From: Piscinibacter gummiphilus
GTDB taxonomy: Bacteria; Pseudomonadota; Gammaproteobacteria; Burkholderiales; Burkholderiaceae_C
Reading direction: 5' to 3'
Assembly: GCF_002116905.1 (NCBI RefSeq)
Contig: NZ_CP015118.1
Coordinates: 6,076,001-6,140,000 of the forward strand
DNA length: 64,000 nt
Numbering within the stretch: position 1 is the stretch's first letter; each line of letters starts with the position of its first letter. Below, piece after piece: positions 27,024-37,861 of the stretch. Under the pieces are notes generated by a model. The model saw only the letters and a program-made list of their open reading frames with translations, did not search any database and was not told where the DNA came from. Position numbers and translations under genes: made by a program.

Positions 27024-28748
27024 TCACTTCTGGATCAGGTAGTCGGGCGACGCCATCGCGAGCATGAAGGCGATGCGCACGCGGTCGGTCTTGTCGGCCG
27101 TCACGTCGGCGGCGTTGGTGGCGGTGGCCTTGCGGATCGTCCGGCCCTCGACGGACGCGACGATCTGCGCACGCAGCGCCTCGGGCATCTGGCCCGACAT
27201 CAGCAGCAGGTTCACGCGGTCGACCAGCTTCGGCACGTCCTCGGCGAGTTCGATGAACGGCGCCCAGTTCGGCTGCACGTCGCGCGAGGCACTGACGGAG
27301 ATCCAGCCGCGGATGTAGTTGAGGTAGCCGGCGACGGACACCTCGTTGGTCAGTTGCAGCTCCGGTGCCACGAGGCCGGCCTTCGCGGCGTCGCTGCCCG
27401 GCGGGGTGTAGCCGGGGCGGAAGAAGTTGAAGACGGTGGGCGAACGCAGCACGGTCTGGCCGAGGCGGGTCACCGGGTTGTCGGTGTCGTCGATGCCCGT
27501 GTAGTTGCCCTTGACCGACGTGGCCTTCGTGGCACGCAGCAGGCTCGAGAGGCGCAGCACGGGCTCGCGCACCTTGCCGGCCGAGTTGCTCATCGCGTCG
27601 TACGTGCGGGCCTCGGAATCGAGCAGCACGGCCGTGAACACGGCCTTCATGTCGCCGCGCACGCCCTGGCCGTTGTTGTTGAACGCGTTCGCCACGCGGT
27701 TCACATAGGCCGGGCTCGGGTTGCTGGTGACCAGGCGCTGGATCAGCAGCTTGCCGAGGAAGGGGCCGACGTTCGGGTGGTTGTAGAGGGTGTCGAGCGC
27801 GACCTTCAGGTCGGCCTCGGCATCCGCCTTCGCGGCCGCGGGGATGGTGACGCCCAGGAACTTCTTCTCGGACACCGAGTGGTAGTTCGCGTAGGCCTGC
27901 ATCGGCATCCAGTCGCGGTCGGGGTTGGCGTTGCCACCGCCGAAACGCGAGTTGGTGCGATCGGCGAGGTTCGGGCCGGCATACCAGCTCCAGCCGGTGA
28001 ACACCTTGGCCAGGCCCTGGATGTCCTCGTGCGTGTAGGTCTCGGTGGGCGTGCCGCCCTTGTACGTACCGTCGTTGTTCAGCTCATACAGGCCGATGGA
28101 GAACAGCTGCATGATCTCGCGAGCGTAGTTCTCGTCGGGCACACGGCCCTTGCCGTCCTCCTTCTGGTTGCGCAGCATCGTGAGGTACTGGCCCATCACC
28201 GGGTGCAGCGTCACGGCCTCGAGCAGGTCGCGGTAGTTGCCGAAGGCCTTCTCGCCCAGCATGTCGTAGAAGGTCGCCACACCGCGGATCTGGCCCGAGA
28301 CGTTGGAGTCGGCGAAGGACACCACGAAGATCTGCGACAGCGCGAACGCCGCCCGCTGGCGAAGCTGGTCGGGCCCGGTCAGCGCCTGCGTCCAGAACGA
28401 CTCGCGGAAGTGCGACTGCTGGAGCGTGGAATCGGTGCCCACGAACGTGGCCGCGACGGCGTCGAGGTAGTTGCGGTGCGGGGTCTGCGGCACCGCCAGC
28501 TGCTGGCGGACCCACGCGGCCTGGCCGTGCAGGCGGACCCAGTCGATGCTTTCCTGGTTCGGACCGAACGAGGCCTGCGTGAGGAACCTCGCCGAGGCCT
28601 CGGCCGTGGGCTGTTCCGCCGGCGGCAGCGCGGCCACCGTCTCGCCCGTGTCTTCCTTCGCGCCGCCGCAGGCGGCCAGCAGCACCAGCAGCGCGGACGC
28701 CGCGGCGACCCTCGCCCTGTTCCCCAGATTCTTCGGAAGTGTGTTCAC
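27024..28748 (-). CDS. DUF1800 lipoprotein, partner of DUF1501
   Basis: 574 aa from GTG 28748. An in-frame ATG at 28763 would add five residues but has no ribosome site, whereas GTG 28748 is preceded by GAGGGGG, so GTG is preferred. The leader ends in a lipobox LLAAC (Cys 22). DUF1800 features include ARFLTQASFGP near the N-terminus, ENYAREIMQLFSIGL, and SPTVFNFFRPGYTPPG near the C-terminus. First gene of a two-gene operon with the Tat-exported DUF1501 protein. Function unknown. Confidence 0.87.
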   Translation of the reverse strand: MNTLPKNLGNRARVAAASALLVLLAACGGAKEDTGETVAALPPAEQPTAEASARFLTQASFGPNQESIDWVRLHGQAAWVRQQLAVPQTPHRNYLDAVAATFVGTDSTLQQSHFRESFWTQALTGPDQLRQRAAFALSQIFVVSFADSNVSGQIRGVATFYDMLGEKAFGNYRDLLEAVTLHPVMGQYLTMLRNQKEDGKGRVPDENYAREIMQLFSIGLYELNNDGTYKGGTPTETYTHEDIQGLAKVFTGWSWYAGPNLADRTNSRFGGGNANPDRDWMPMQAYANYHSVSEKKFLGVTIPAAAKADAEADLKVALDTLYNHPNVGPFLGKLLIQRLVTSNPSPAYVNRVANAFNNNGQGVRGDMKAVFTAVLLDSEARTYDAMSNSAGKVREPVLRLSSLLRATKATSVKGNYTGIDDTDNPVTRLGQTVLRSPTVFNFFRPGYTPPGSDAAKAGLVAPELQLTNEVSVAGYLNYIRGWISVSASRDVQPNWAPFIELAEDVPKLVDRVNLLLMSGQMPEALRAQIVASVEGRTIRKATATNAADVTADKTDRVRIAFMLAMASPDYLIQK

Positions 28749-28771
28749 TTCGTGCCCCCTCATGCAAATAA

Positions 28772-28787
28772 CACCCGGATACGGGTG
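28772..28787 (-). promoter_or_regulatory. Small hairpin just upstream of the DUF1800 ribosome site
   Basis: CACCCG-GATA-CGGGTG, a perfect 6-bp stem 24 nt before GTG 28748. It would sit in the 5' leader next to the Shine-Dalgarno element. The rest of 28788-28954 shows no recognisable element. Confidence 0.35.
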
Positions 28788-28954
28788 CTTTTGCACGCGA
28801 AAGGCGTACCACCGGCGGAACGGCCGTTTTGACGCGTCAGACCGTCAATCCACGGCAGGTGGCGTGTGTCCGGCCGCCAGTTCCTGCGAAGGAACGTGAC
28901 GAAACCGGTCTGAGATGAGTCGGATTGTTTCGGATGTAAACGGGCCGGACGACC

Positions 28955-31720
<2,766 letters not shown>

Positions 31721-31860
31721 GGTGTGGGAGCGGGTGAGCTGGGGAACCAGGAGAGAGGGATTTTATCGGCAAGCCGCGTCCCGGGCTCGGTTACAAGGCA
31801 CGATGCGGAAGACGTTCCAATGGCCCTCCCGGCCTCGATGCCGCCAGAAAGCACAAGACC

Positions 31861-32502
31861 ATGATCCCCGCGACGCTCTCCCCGGTTTCACGACTCGCCC
31901 TGCTCTCCACCGTCGGCGCCACGCTCTGGCTCGCCGGCTGCCACTCCGCCCCGCGGAAGGTGCCCGACGCACCGCCGGCCGTCGAGGGCTCCGCCCCCGG
32001 CCCGGCCTACGGCAAGCCGGCGCCCGGCGCCGGCTGGTCGCCCACGCTGCAGACCGCCCGCGGCCAGCTCGAGAGCCGCCTGAAGGGCACCGGGGTCACC
32101 GTCGACCGGAGTACCGACAACCGCCTGTGGATCACGCTGCCCGGCGACCAGAGCTTCGAGGCCAACCGGTCGGCGCTGAAGCCCGCCGCGCGGTCGGCCC
32201 TGGACCAGGTGGCGGTGGTCACCGGCAAGATCCCCAACATGGACGTGCGCATCGTGGGCCACACCGACAGCAAGGGTTCGGTGGCCGCGAACAACGCGCT
32301 GTCGCTCGACCGGGCGGCCAGCACGCGCGACTGGCTCGTGGCGCGCGGCTTCTCGCCGGTGCGCATCGCGGTGGCCGGCCGGGGCGCGCAGGACCCCGTG
32401 GGGTCCAACGACACCGATGCCGGCCGCGCGGCCAACCGCCGCGTGGAGATCCTGATCGGGGAGCGGACGGCGGCTACGCCGCCGTCGCCAGCAGCTCGCT
32501 GA
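31861..32502 (+). CDS. OmpA-family peptidoglycan-associated lipoprotein
   Basis: 213 aa. Lipobox LAGC (Cys 27), a Pro-rich spacer, and an OmpA C-terminal domain (about 85-205) with HTDSKGS, NNALSLDRAASTRDWL and GRGAQDPVGSNDTDAGRAANRRVEI, the peptidoglycan-binding signature. Probably anchors the outer membrane to the wall. It lies between the two metH genes on the opposite strand; its last 29 nt overlap the 3' end of metH1. Confidence 0.88.
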   Translation: MIPATLSPVSRLALLSTVGATLWLAGCHSAPRKVPDAPPAVEGSAPGPAYGKPAPGAGWSPTLQTARGQLESRLKGTGVTVDRSTDNRLWITLPGDQSFEANRSALKPAARSALDQVAVVTGKIPNMDVRIVGHTDSKGSVAANNALSLDRAASTRDWLVARGFSPVRIAVAGRGAQDPVGSNDTDAGRAANRRVEILIGERTAATPPSPAAR

Positions 32503-33529
32503 ACAACCCGCCGTGCACGCAGCGCGGCTGGTACTTGCCCACGCGGCGCGCGATCTCGGCGATGTGGTCGGGCGTGGTGCCGCAGCAGCCGCCGGCGATG
32601 TTCAGGAACCCCGCCTGCGCGAACTCCTCCACGAGGCCGCCGGTGATCTCCGGGGTTTCGTCGAAGCCCGTCTCGCTCATCGGGTTGGGCAGGCCGGCGT
32701 TCGGGTAGCAGCTGATGAAGGTGTCACCGGCGGCCTTCGTCAGCTCCTCGATGTACGGGCGCATCAGCGCCGCGCCCAGCGCGCAGTTCAGGCCGATGGC
32801 GAGCGGGCGCGCGTGGCGCACGCTGTGCCAGAACGCGGTGACGGTCTGGCCCGACAGGATGCGGCCCGACGCGTCGGTCACGGTGCCCGAGATGATGACC
32901 GGCAGGCGTTCGCCCGTGTTTTCCATCAGCTCGTCGAGCGCGAAGATGGCGGCCTTGGCGTTGAGCGTGTCGAAGATGGTTTCGACGAGGAACACGTCGG
33001 CGCCGCCTTCCAGCAGGCCTTCGCCCTGCTCGTAATACGCGGCGCGCAGTTCCTCGAAGTGCACGTTGCGCGCGCCCGGGTCGTTCACGTCGGGGCTGAT
33101 GCTGGCGGTGCGCGGCGTCGGGCCGAGGGCGCCGGCCACGAACCGCGGCTTGTCGGGCGTGCTGTACTTGTCGCAGGCCTCGCGCGCGATGCGCGCGGCC
33201 ACCACGTTCATCTCGCGGGCCAGCGGCCCGAGGCCGTAGTCGTCCTGGGCCACCGACGTGGCGCCGAACGTGTTGGTCTCGATCAGGTCGGCGCCGGCGG
33301 CGAGGTACTGCTCGTGGATCTCGCGGATCACGTCGGGGCGCGTGAACTGCAGCAGTTCGTTGTTGCCCTTGAGGTCCTTCGGGTGGTCGGCGAACCGCGT
33401 GCCGCGGTAGTCGGCCTCGCCCAGCTTGTAGCGCTGGATCATGGTGCCCATCGCCCCGTCGAGGATGACGATGCGGTCTTTCATGATGCCGGGCATTGCG
33501 GCGGCGCGGGTGAAGGCGGGCAGTTTCAT
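32474..33529 (-). CDS. metH: Homocysteine methyltransferase domain of split methionine synthase (MetH1)
   Basis: 351 aa, the homocysteine/zinc-binding TIM barrel: ILDGAMGTMIQ (22-32) and zinc ligands C249 and C315/C316 (GGCCGTTP). It corresponds to the first domain of E. coli MetH and acts with the 921-aa protein at 28955. ATG 33529 gives the expected N-terminus; the ribosome site is weak. The two-gene arrangement is usual in Burkholderiales, so this is not a broken gene. The halves are here separated by the OmpA-type lipoprotein gene, so they cannot be a simple operon unless transcription reads through the antisense gene. Confidence 0.93.
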   Translation of the reverse strand: MKLPAFTRAAAMPGIMKDRIVILDGAMGTMIQRYKLGEADYRGTRFADHPKDLKGNNELLQFTRPDVIREIHEQYLAAGADLIETNTFGATSVAQDDYGLGPLAREMNVVAARIAREACDKYSTPDKPRFVAGALGPTPRTASISPDVNDPGARNVHFEELRAAYYEQGEGLLEGGADVFLVETIFDTLNAKAAIFALDELMENTGERLPVIISGTVTDASGRILSGQTVTAFWHSVRHARPLAIGLNCALGAALMRPYIEELTKAAGDTFISCYPNAGLPNPMSETGFDETPEITGGLVEEFAQAGFLNIAGGCCGTTPDHIAEIARRVGKYQPRCVHGGLFSELLATAA

Positions 33530-33573
33530 CCCGCCATTGTAGGGAACCGGCCCCGCCCGGCCGCCCGCCGGGG

Positions 33574-34681
33574 TCACTCCACCCCGCTGCCCGTCCCGCT
33601 CACGAGCACCGGGCTGCGGTAGCCGGCCGGCTTGTCGCCCACGGTCGCGCCCCCGTACAGCATGCCCTGCATCGCGTTGGTGAAGAAGTAGTACGGGAAG
33701 GGCATCGCGGGGCGGCTCGCCTCGTCGAGGCGGTCCGCCAGGGCCTTCGGCAGCTCGAAGTCGAGCGCGCCGAGGTTGGCGTCCAGTTGCTCGGGGCGGC
33801 TCGCGCCGACGATGACCGACGCCACGCCCGGCCGGTTCGCCACCCAGTTCAGCGCCACTTGCGCGGCGGGGCGATCGACCTCGCGGGCCACCTGCTCCAG
33901 TGCGTCGACGATGGCCCAGTTGCGCTCGTTCAGGTGCTGGAAGGCCGGGTTGCCGTTGTCCTTCATCGCGGCCAGGCGGCCGTCGGGGTTCGCGTCGCGG
34001 CGGTAGCGGCCCGACAGCAGGCCGCTCGCGAGCGGGCTCCACACGGTGATGCATGCCCAGCTCGGTGGCCACGCGCACGTGTTCGTGCTCGATGTTGCGC
34101 TCGACCAGCGAGTACTGCAGCTGCAGCGCCGACACCGGCTCGTACCCGCGCCACTCGGCGATCGTCTGCGCCCGCGCCGCGTACCACGCGGGCACGTCGG
34201 ACAGGCCCACGTGGCGCACCTTGCCGCTGCGCACCAGGTCGTCCATCGTGCGCATCACCTCCTCGGCGGGCGTGATCTGGTCCCAGGCGTGCACGTAGTA
34301 CACGTCGAGGTAGTCGGTGCCGAGGCGCTTCAGCGAGCCCTCCACCGCGCGCAGCAGGTTCTTGCGGCCGTTGCCGCCGCCGTTGGCATTGCGGTCCCCG
34401 AGGTTGAACGTGTACTTGCTGGCGAGCACCACCTGGTCACGGGCCTTCGCGTCGCGGACGAACTCGCCGAGCCAGGCCTCGCTGGTGCCGTTCGTGTAGA
34501 CATCGGCCGTGTCGATGAAGTTGCCGCCGCGCGCGACGTACGTGTCGAAGATGCGGCGGGCCGCCTCCTTGTCCGACCCCCAGCCCCATTCGGTGCCGAA
34601 GGTCATCGCGCCGAGCGACAGGCGGCTCACGCGCAGGCCGGTGCGGCCGAGGGTGTAGTACGGGGTGCTGGCGGTGGTCAT
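33574..34681 (-). pseudogene. Aldo/keto reductase disrupted by a 2-nt frameshift
   Basis: Two open frames together make a complete aldo/keto reductase of about 369 residues. The N-terminal part (ATG 34681; YYTLGRTGLRVSRLSLGAM, with catalytic Asp/Tyr in NFIDTADVY) runs to ATELGM. The C-terminal part continues in another frame with VWSPLASGLLSGRYRRD. At 34049-34053 the codons for Gly-Met-Gly-Ile appear to have lost two G:C pairs. Adding 2 nt to the 1108-nt span gives an exact multiple of three. All other conserved parts are intact, so the lesion is recent or a sequencing error. Divergent from a LysR regulator that probably controls it. Confidence 0.85.
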
Positions 34682-34750
34682 CGAAGGCTCCGGGTGGGGT
34701 GGGATGACGTGACTGTAGGCACCGGCTTTCCATCGATAAATGCCCATAAT

Positions 34751-34767
34751 CTTCACGAACTCTGAAG
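34751..34767. promoter_or_regulatory. LysR-type operator between aldo/keto reductase and LysR gene
   Basis: CTTCA-N7-TGAAG contains the T-N11-A pattern typical of LysR-family binding sites. It lies in the 98-nt divergent intergenic region, 13 nt before the lysR-family start, fitting autoregulation plus control of the divergent reductase. Confidence 0.6.
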
Positions 34768-34779
34768 AACGGCTTTGCA

Positions 34780-35742
34780 ATGAAACTCACCCAGCTCGAC
34801 GGCCTGGTGGCCTTCATCACGGTCGCGCAGCGACGCAGCTTCACGGAGGCGGCCGCGGCGCTGGAGGTCACGCCACCGGCCGTGAGCCAGGCGGTGCGGC
34901 AGCTCGAGACCCGGCTGGGCGTGCGGCTGCTGAACCGCACCACGCGCAGCGTGAGCCTCACCGAGGCCGGCGAGCGCTACCTCGGGCGCGTGGGGCCCGC
35001 GGTGGGCGAACTGCTGTCCGCCACCGACGACCTCGACGCGTGGCGCGGCGGGCCGAGCGGCCGGGTGCGCGTGAACGCGCCCCACATCGTCTACGAGACG
35101 CTGCTGCGCCCCGCCACCGCGTCGTTCCTGCAGGCCCACCCCGGCGCGCGGGTGGAGATGCGCATCGAGGACGGCTTCTCCGACATCGTGGAACAGGGCG
35201 GCGACCTGGGCGTGCGCCTCGGCGAATCGGTGCAGCGCGACATGGTGGCCGTGGCGCTGACGCCGAAGGAGCGCACCTGCATGGTCGCGTCACCCGCTTA
35301 CGCGGCGCGGCACGGGCTGCCCGCCACGCTCGACGACCTGCGGCACCACGACTGCATCCGCTACCGCTTCCCGTCGAGCGGGGCCATCTACCGCTGGGAG
35401 GTGCGCCGCAACGGCCGGCTGGCCGAGGTGGAGGTGGACGGGCCGCTGACACTGTCGGACAGCCTGAACATGGCCCGCGCCGCGCTGGACGGCCTGGGCA
35501 TCGCCTACACGTTCGAACGCCAGGTGGCCGGCGACCTCGCCGCGGGCCGGCTGCTGCCGGTGCTGCCGTCGGCATGGCACACCATGCCCGGCTTCCACTT
35601 CTACTACCCGAGCCGGCGCCAGATGCCGCCCACGGTGCGGGCGTTCATGGACCACTGCATCGCGTTCAATGCAGCGGCGTCGACAGTGAATCGTCGAACA
35701 GCGACGGGCGGAAGTCGAGGGCGCTCGGCCCCTCGTCCTTGA
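34780..35742 (+). CDS. LysR-family transcriptional regulator
   Basis: 320 aa. N-terminal winged HTH (FITVAQRRSFTEAAAALEVTPPAVSQAVRQLE, about 12-43) and a LysR substrate-binding domain (about 90-300) of the CrgA/AaeR-like group. Divergent from the frameshifted aldo/keto reductase, its likely target. The tail of about 25 residues (TVNRRTATGGSRGRS) is unusual and is encoded where the gene overlaps the 3' end of the convergent GGDEF-EAL gene by 77 nt, suggesting loss of an earlier stop. Confidence 0.92.
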   Translation: MKLTQLDGLVAFITVAQRRSFTEAAAALEVTPPAVSQAVRQLETRLGVRLLNRTTRSVSLTEAGERYLGRVGPAVGELLSATDDLDAWRGGPSGRVRVNAPHIVYETLLRPATASFLQAHPGARVEMRIEDGFSDIVEQGGDLGVRLGESVQRDMVAVALTPKERTCMVASPAYAARHGLPATLDDLRHHDCIRYRFPSSGAIYRWEVRRNGRLAEVEVDGPLTLSDSLNMARAALDGLGIAYTFERQVAGDLAAGRLLPVLPSAWHTMPGFHFYYPSRRQMPPTVRAFMDHCIAFNAAASTVNRRTATGGSRGRSAPRP

Positions 35743-37789
35743 TGGCCCAGAGGGTCAGCGCCTTCGCGGACATGGGCTTGGCGAACAGGAAGCCCTGCAG
35801 CTCGTCGCAGCCGAGCGTGCGCAGGATCTTCTGCTGCGCCTCGGTCTCCACGCCTTCGGCCACCACCTTCAGGCCGAGGGCCTGAGCGAGCTTGACGACG
35901 GCGTCGACGATGGCGCGGGCGTCCGCGCTCGATTCGAGGTCCATCACGAAGCTGCGGTCGATCTTCAGCTCCTCGGCCGCCAGCTGGCGCAGGTAGCTGA
36001 GGCTCGAGTAGCCCGTGCCGAAGTCGTCGATCGACAGGTGCACGCCGGCGGCCGAGAGGCGCTCGATCACCTGCAGCGTGGTGCGGGTGTCCTCCATCGC
36101 GGCGGACTCGGTGATCTCGCAGGTCAGCAGGCCGGGTTCGACGCGATGGCGGTGCAGCGCGTCGACGATGCGGTCGACGAGGTCTTCCTGGCGCAGCTGG
36201 TGCACCGACAGGTTGATGGCCACGCGCATGCGCAGGCCGCCGTCGCGCCAGGTGCGGATCTGCTTGCAGACGTCCTCGATCAGCCAGTTGCCCAGTGCGT
36301 TGATGAGGCCGAATTTCTCGGCGAGCGGGATGAAGATGTGCGGCCCGACCATGCCGCGCTGCGGGTGGTGCCACCGCATCAGCGCCTCGGCGCCGGTGAT
36401 CTGGCCGCTGGGCGCATGGACCTTCGGCTGGTAGTACAGCTCGAGCTCGTGGTGCTGGATCGCACGGCGCAGGTCGCGCAGCAGGTCCACCTGCTCGCGC
36501 GCGCCGGCCACCATGCGAGGGTCGAACATGACCTGGTTGCCGCCGCCGTTGCGCTTGGCCGAGTGCATGGCCGCCGCGGCGTGGGGGATCAGCTTGGCCT
36601 GGTCGCCGTGGTCCGGGTACATCGCCACGCCCACCGAACACGACATCGTCAGCTCGCGCTGCTCCACCACGCAGGGCTCGTTGAGCGCCTTCATCAGCCG
36701 CGCGGCCATGGCCATCGCCTGCGACGGGTCGGGGTGGCCTTCGAGCACCATCAGGAACTCGTCGCCGCCGGCCCGGGCGACGATGTCGCGGGTGCCGGTG
36801 AGCGCGCGCAGGCGCTTGCCCATCTCGCACAGGACCGCGTCACCGGCGGCCTGGCCGAGCGACTCGTTGACCGTCTTCAGGCCGTCGAGGTTGATGAACA
36901 GCAGCGCCACGCGCTGGGACTGCCGGTCGGCGCGGGTGGTGGCGCGCAGCAGCCACGTCTCGAACATCGCGCGGTTGGGCAGGCCGGTGAGGGGGTCGGT
37001 CTGGGCCGCGATCTGCAGTTCCTCGCGGGCGCGGCGCAGCGCGGCCTTGAACTGCGACTCGAGGATCGACGACAGCAGCAGCAGCGCGATGAGGCTCGGC
37101 ACCGCGAGGGTGGCGAGCGCGAAGAGGGTGTCGCCGCTGACGGTGCCGGCGGCGGCCGGGGACACCGCATCCCACGGCACCGCCACCCAGCGGGTCACGA
37201 GGAAGTCGGCGGCGACGATGGCCGTGCCGAGGGGCACCGCGGCGAGCGCCTGCCAGGCCAGCGTGTGGCGCGTGGCCGGCCGGCGGCATCGCGAGAAGAC
37301 GTACCAGGCGAGGGCCACGCCCGCCACCAGCGGCACCGCGCCGGCGAGCCACGGGCCGGCGTCGTGCCAGTGCAGTCCCGGGTGCAGTTCGACGGCGCCC
37401 AGCAACAGCAGCGGCACCGCGCACAGGAAGGTGCCCAGCACCACCGCGCCGGCGATGCCCCGGGCGGGCCGCCGCAGCCGGTCCACGGCCAGCCCGATGC
37501 CCAGCAGCGAGCCGATGTAAGCGAGCACCAGCGTTCCGAACACCGACCAGGCGTGGAAGTGCATCACCGCCGGCAGGCCGCTGTGGGCCATCGCGATGAA
37601 ATGTGCGGCGCACAGGCCCGTGGCCAGTGCCAGCGCCGCGCCAGCGAGCGCACGCATCGCCGTCGGGCGGTGGGCCGACAGCACGCCGCGGGACAGGTCC
37701 AGTGCGGCGTACGCGGCGAACAGCGCCAGCCCCCAGGACACCAACCACCATCCCGTGTTGAGGCTCCAATCGATCATTCCCGTTTGCAT
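35666..37789 (-). CDS. Membrane GGDEF-EAL protein with MHYT-like sensor
   Basis: 707 aa. Seven or so N-terminal helices (about 12-240) include HFIAMAH (63-69), a degenerate MHYT motif; MHYT sensors are proposed to bind copper and respond to O2, CO or NO. Then GGDEF with an intact AGGDEF (340-345) but no RxxD inhibitory site, and EAL with an intact E-A-L (468-470) and DDFGTGYSS. Both c-di-GMP synthesis and hydrolysis are possible; an EAL domain this complete suggests active phosphodiesterase. ATG 37789 has GAGG upstream. It follows the double AAA+ gene by 72 nt. Confidence 0.92.
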   Translation of the reverse strand: MQTGMIDWSLNTGWWLVSWGLALFAAYAALDLSRGVLSAHRPTAMRALAGAALALATGLCAAHFIAMAHSGLPAVMHFHAWSVFGTLVLAYIGSLLGIGLAVDRLRRPARGIAGAVVLGTFLCAVPLLLLGAVELHPGLHWHDAGPWLAGAVPLVAGVALAWYVFSRCRRPATRHTLAWQALAAVPLGTAIVAADFLVTRWVAVPWDAVSPAAAGTVSGDTLFALATLAVPSLIALLLLSSILESQFKAALRRAREELQIAAQTDPLTGLPNRAMFETWLLRATTRADRQSQRVALLFINLDGLKTVNESLGQAAGDAVLCEMGKRLRALTGTRDIVARAGGDEFLMVLEGHPDPSQAMAMAARLMKALNEPCVVEQRELTMSCSVGVAMYPDHGDQAKLIPHAAAAMHSAKRNGGGNQVMFDPRMVAGAREQVDLLRDLRRAIQHHELELYYQPKVHAPSGQITGAEALMRWHHPQRGMVGPHIFIPLAEKFGLINALGNWLIEDVCKQIRTWRDGGLRMRVAINLSVHQLRQEDLVDRIVDALHRHRVEPGLLTCEITESAAMEDTRTTLQVIERLSAAGVHLSIDDFGTGYSSLSYLRQLAAEELKIDRSFVMDLESSADARAIVDAVVKLAQALGLKVVAEGVETEAQQKILRTLGCDELQGFLFAKPMSAKALTLWAIKDEGPSALDFRPSLFDDSLSTPLH

Positions 37790-37861
37790 CTGGGCCTCGG
37801 AGTTCTTCTTTATCCGAGGGTCTTCGGCAGATCGCCGCCAGACTTGAGGGCGGATTGGCCG

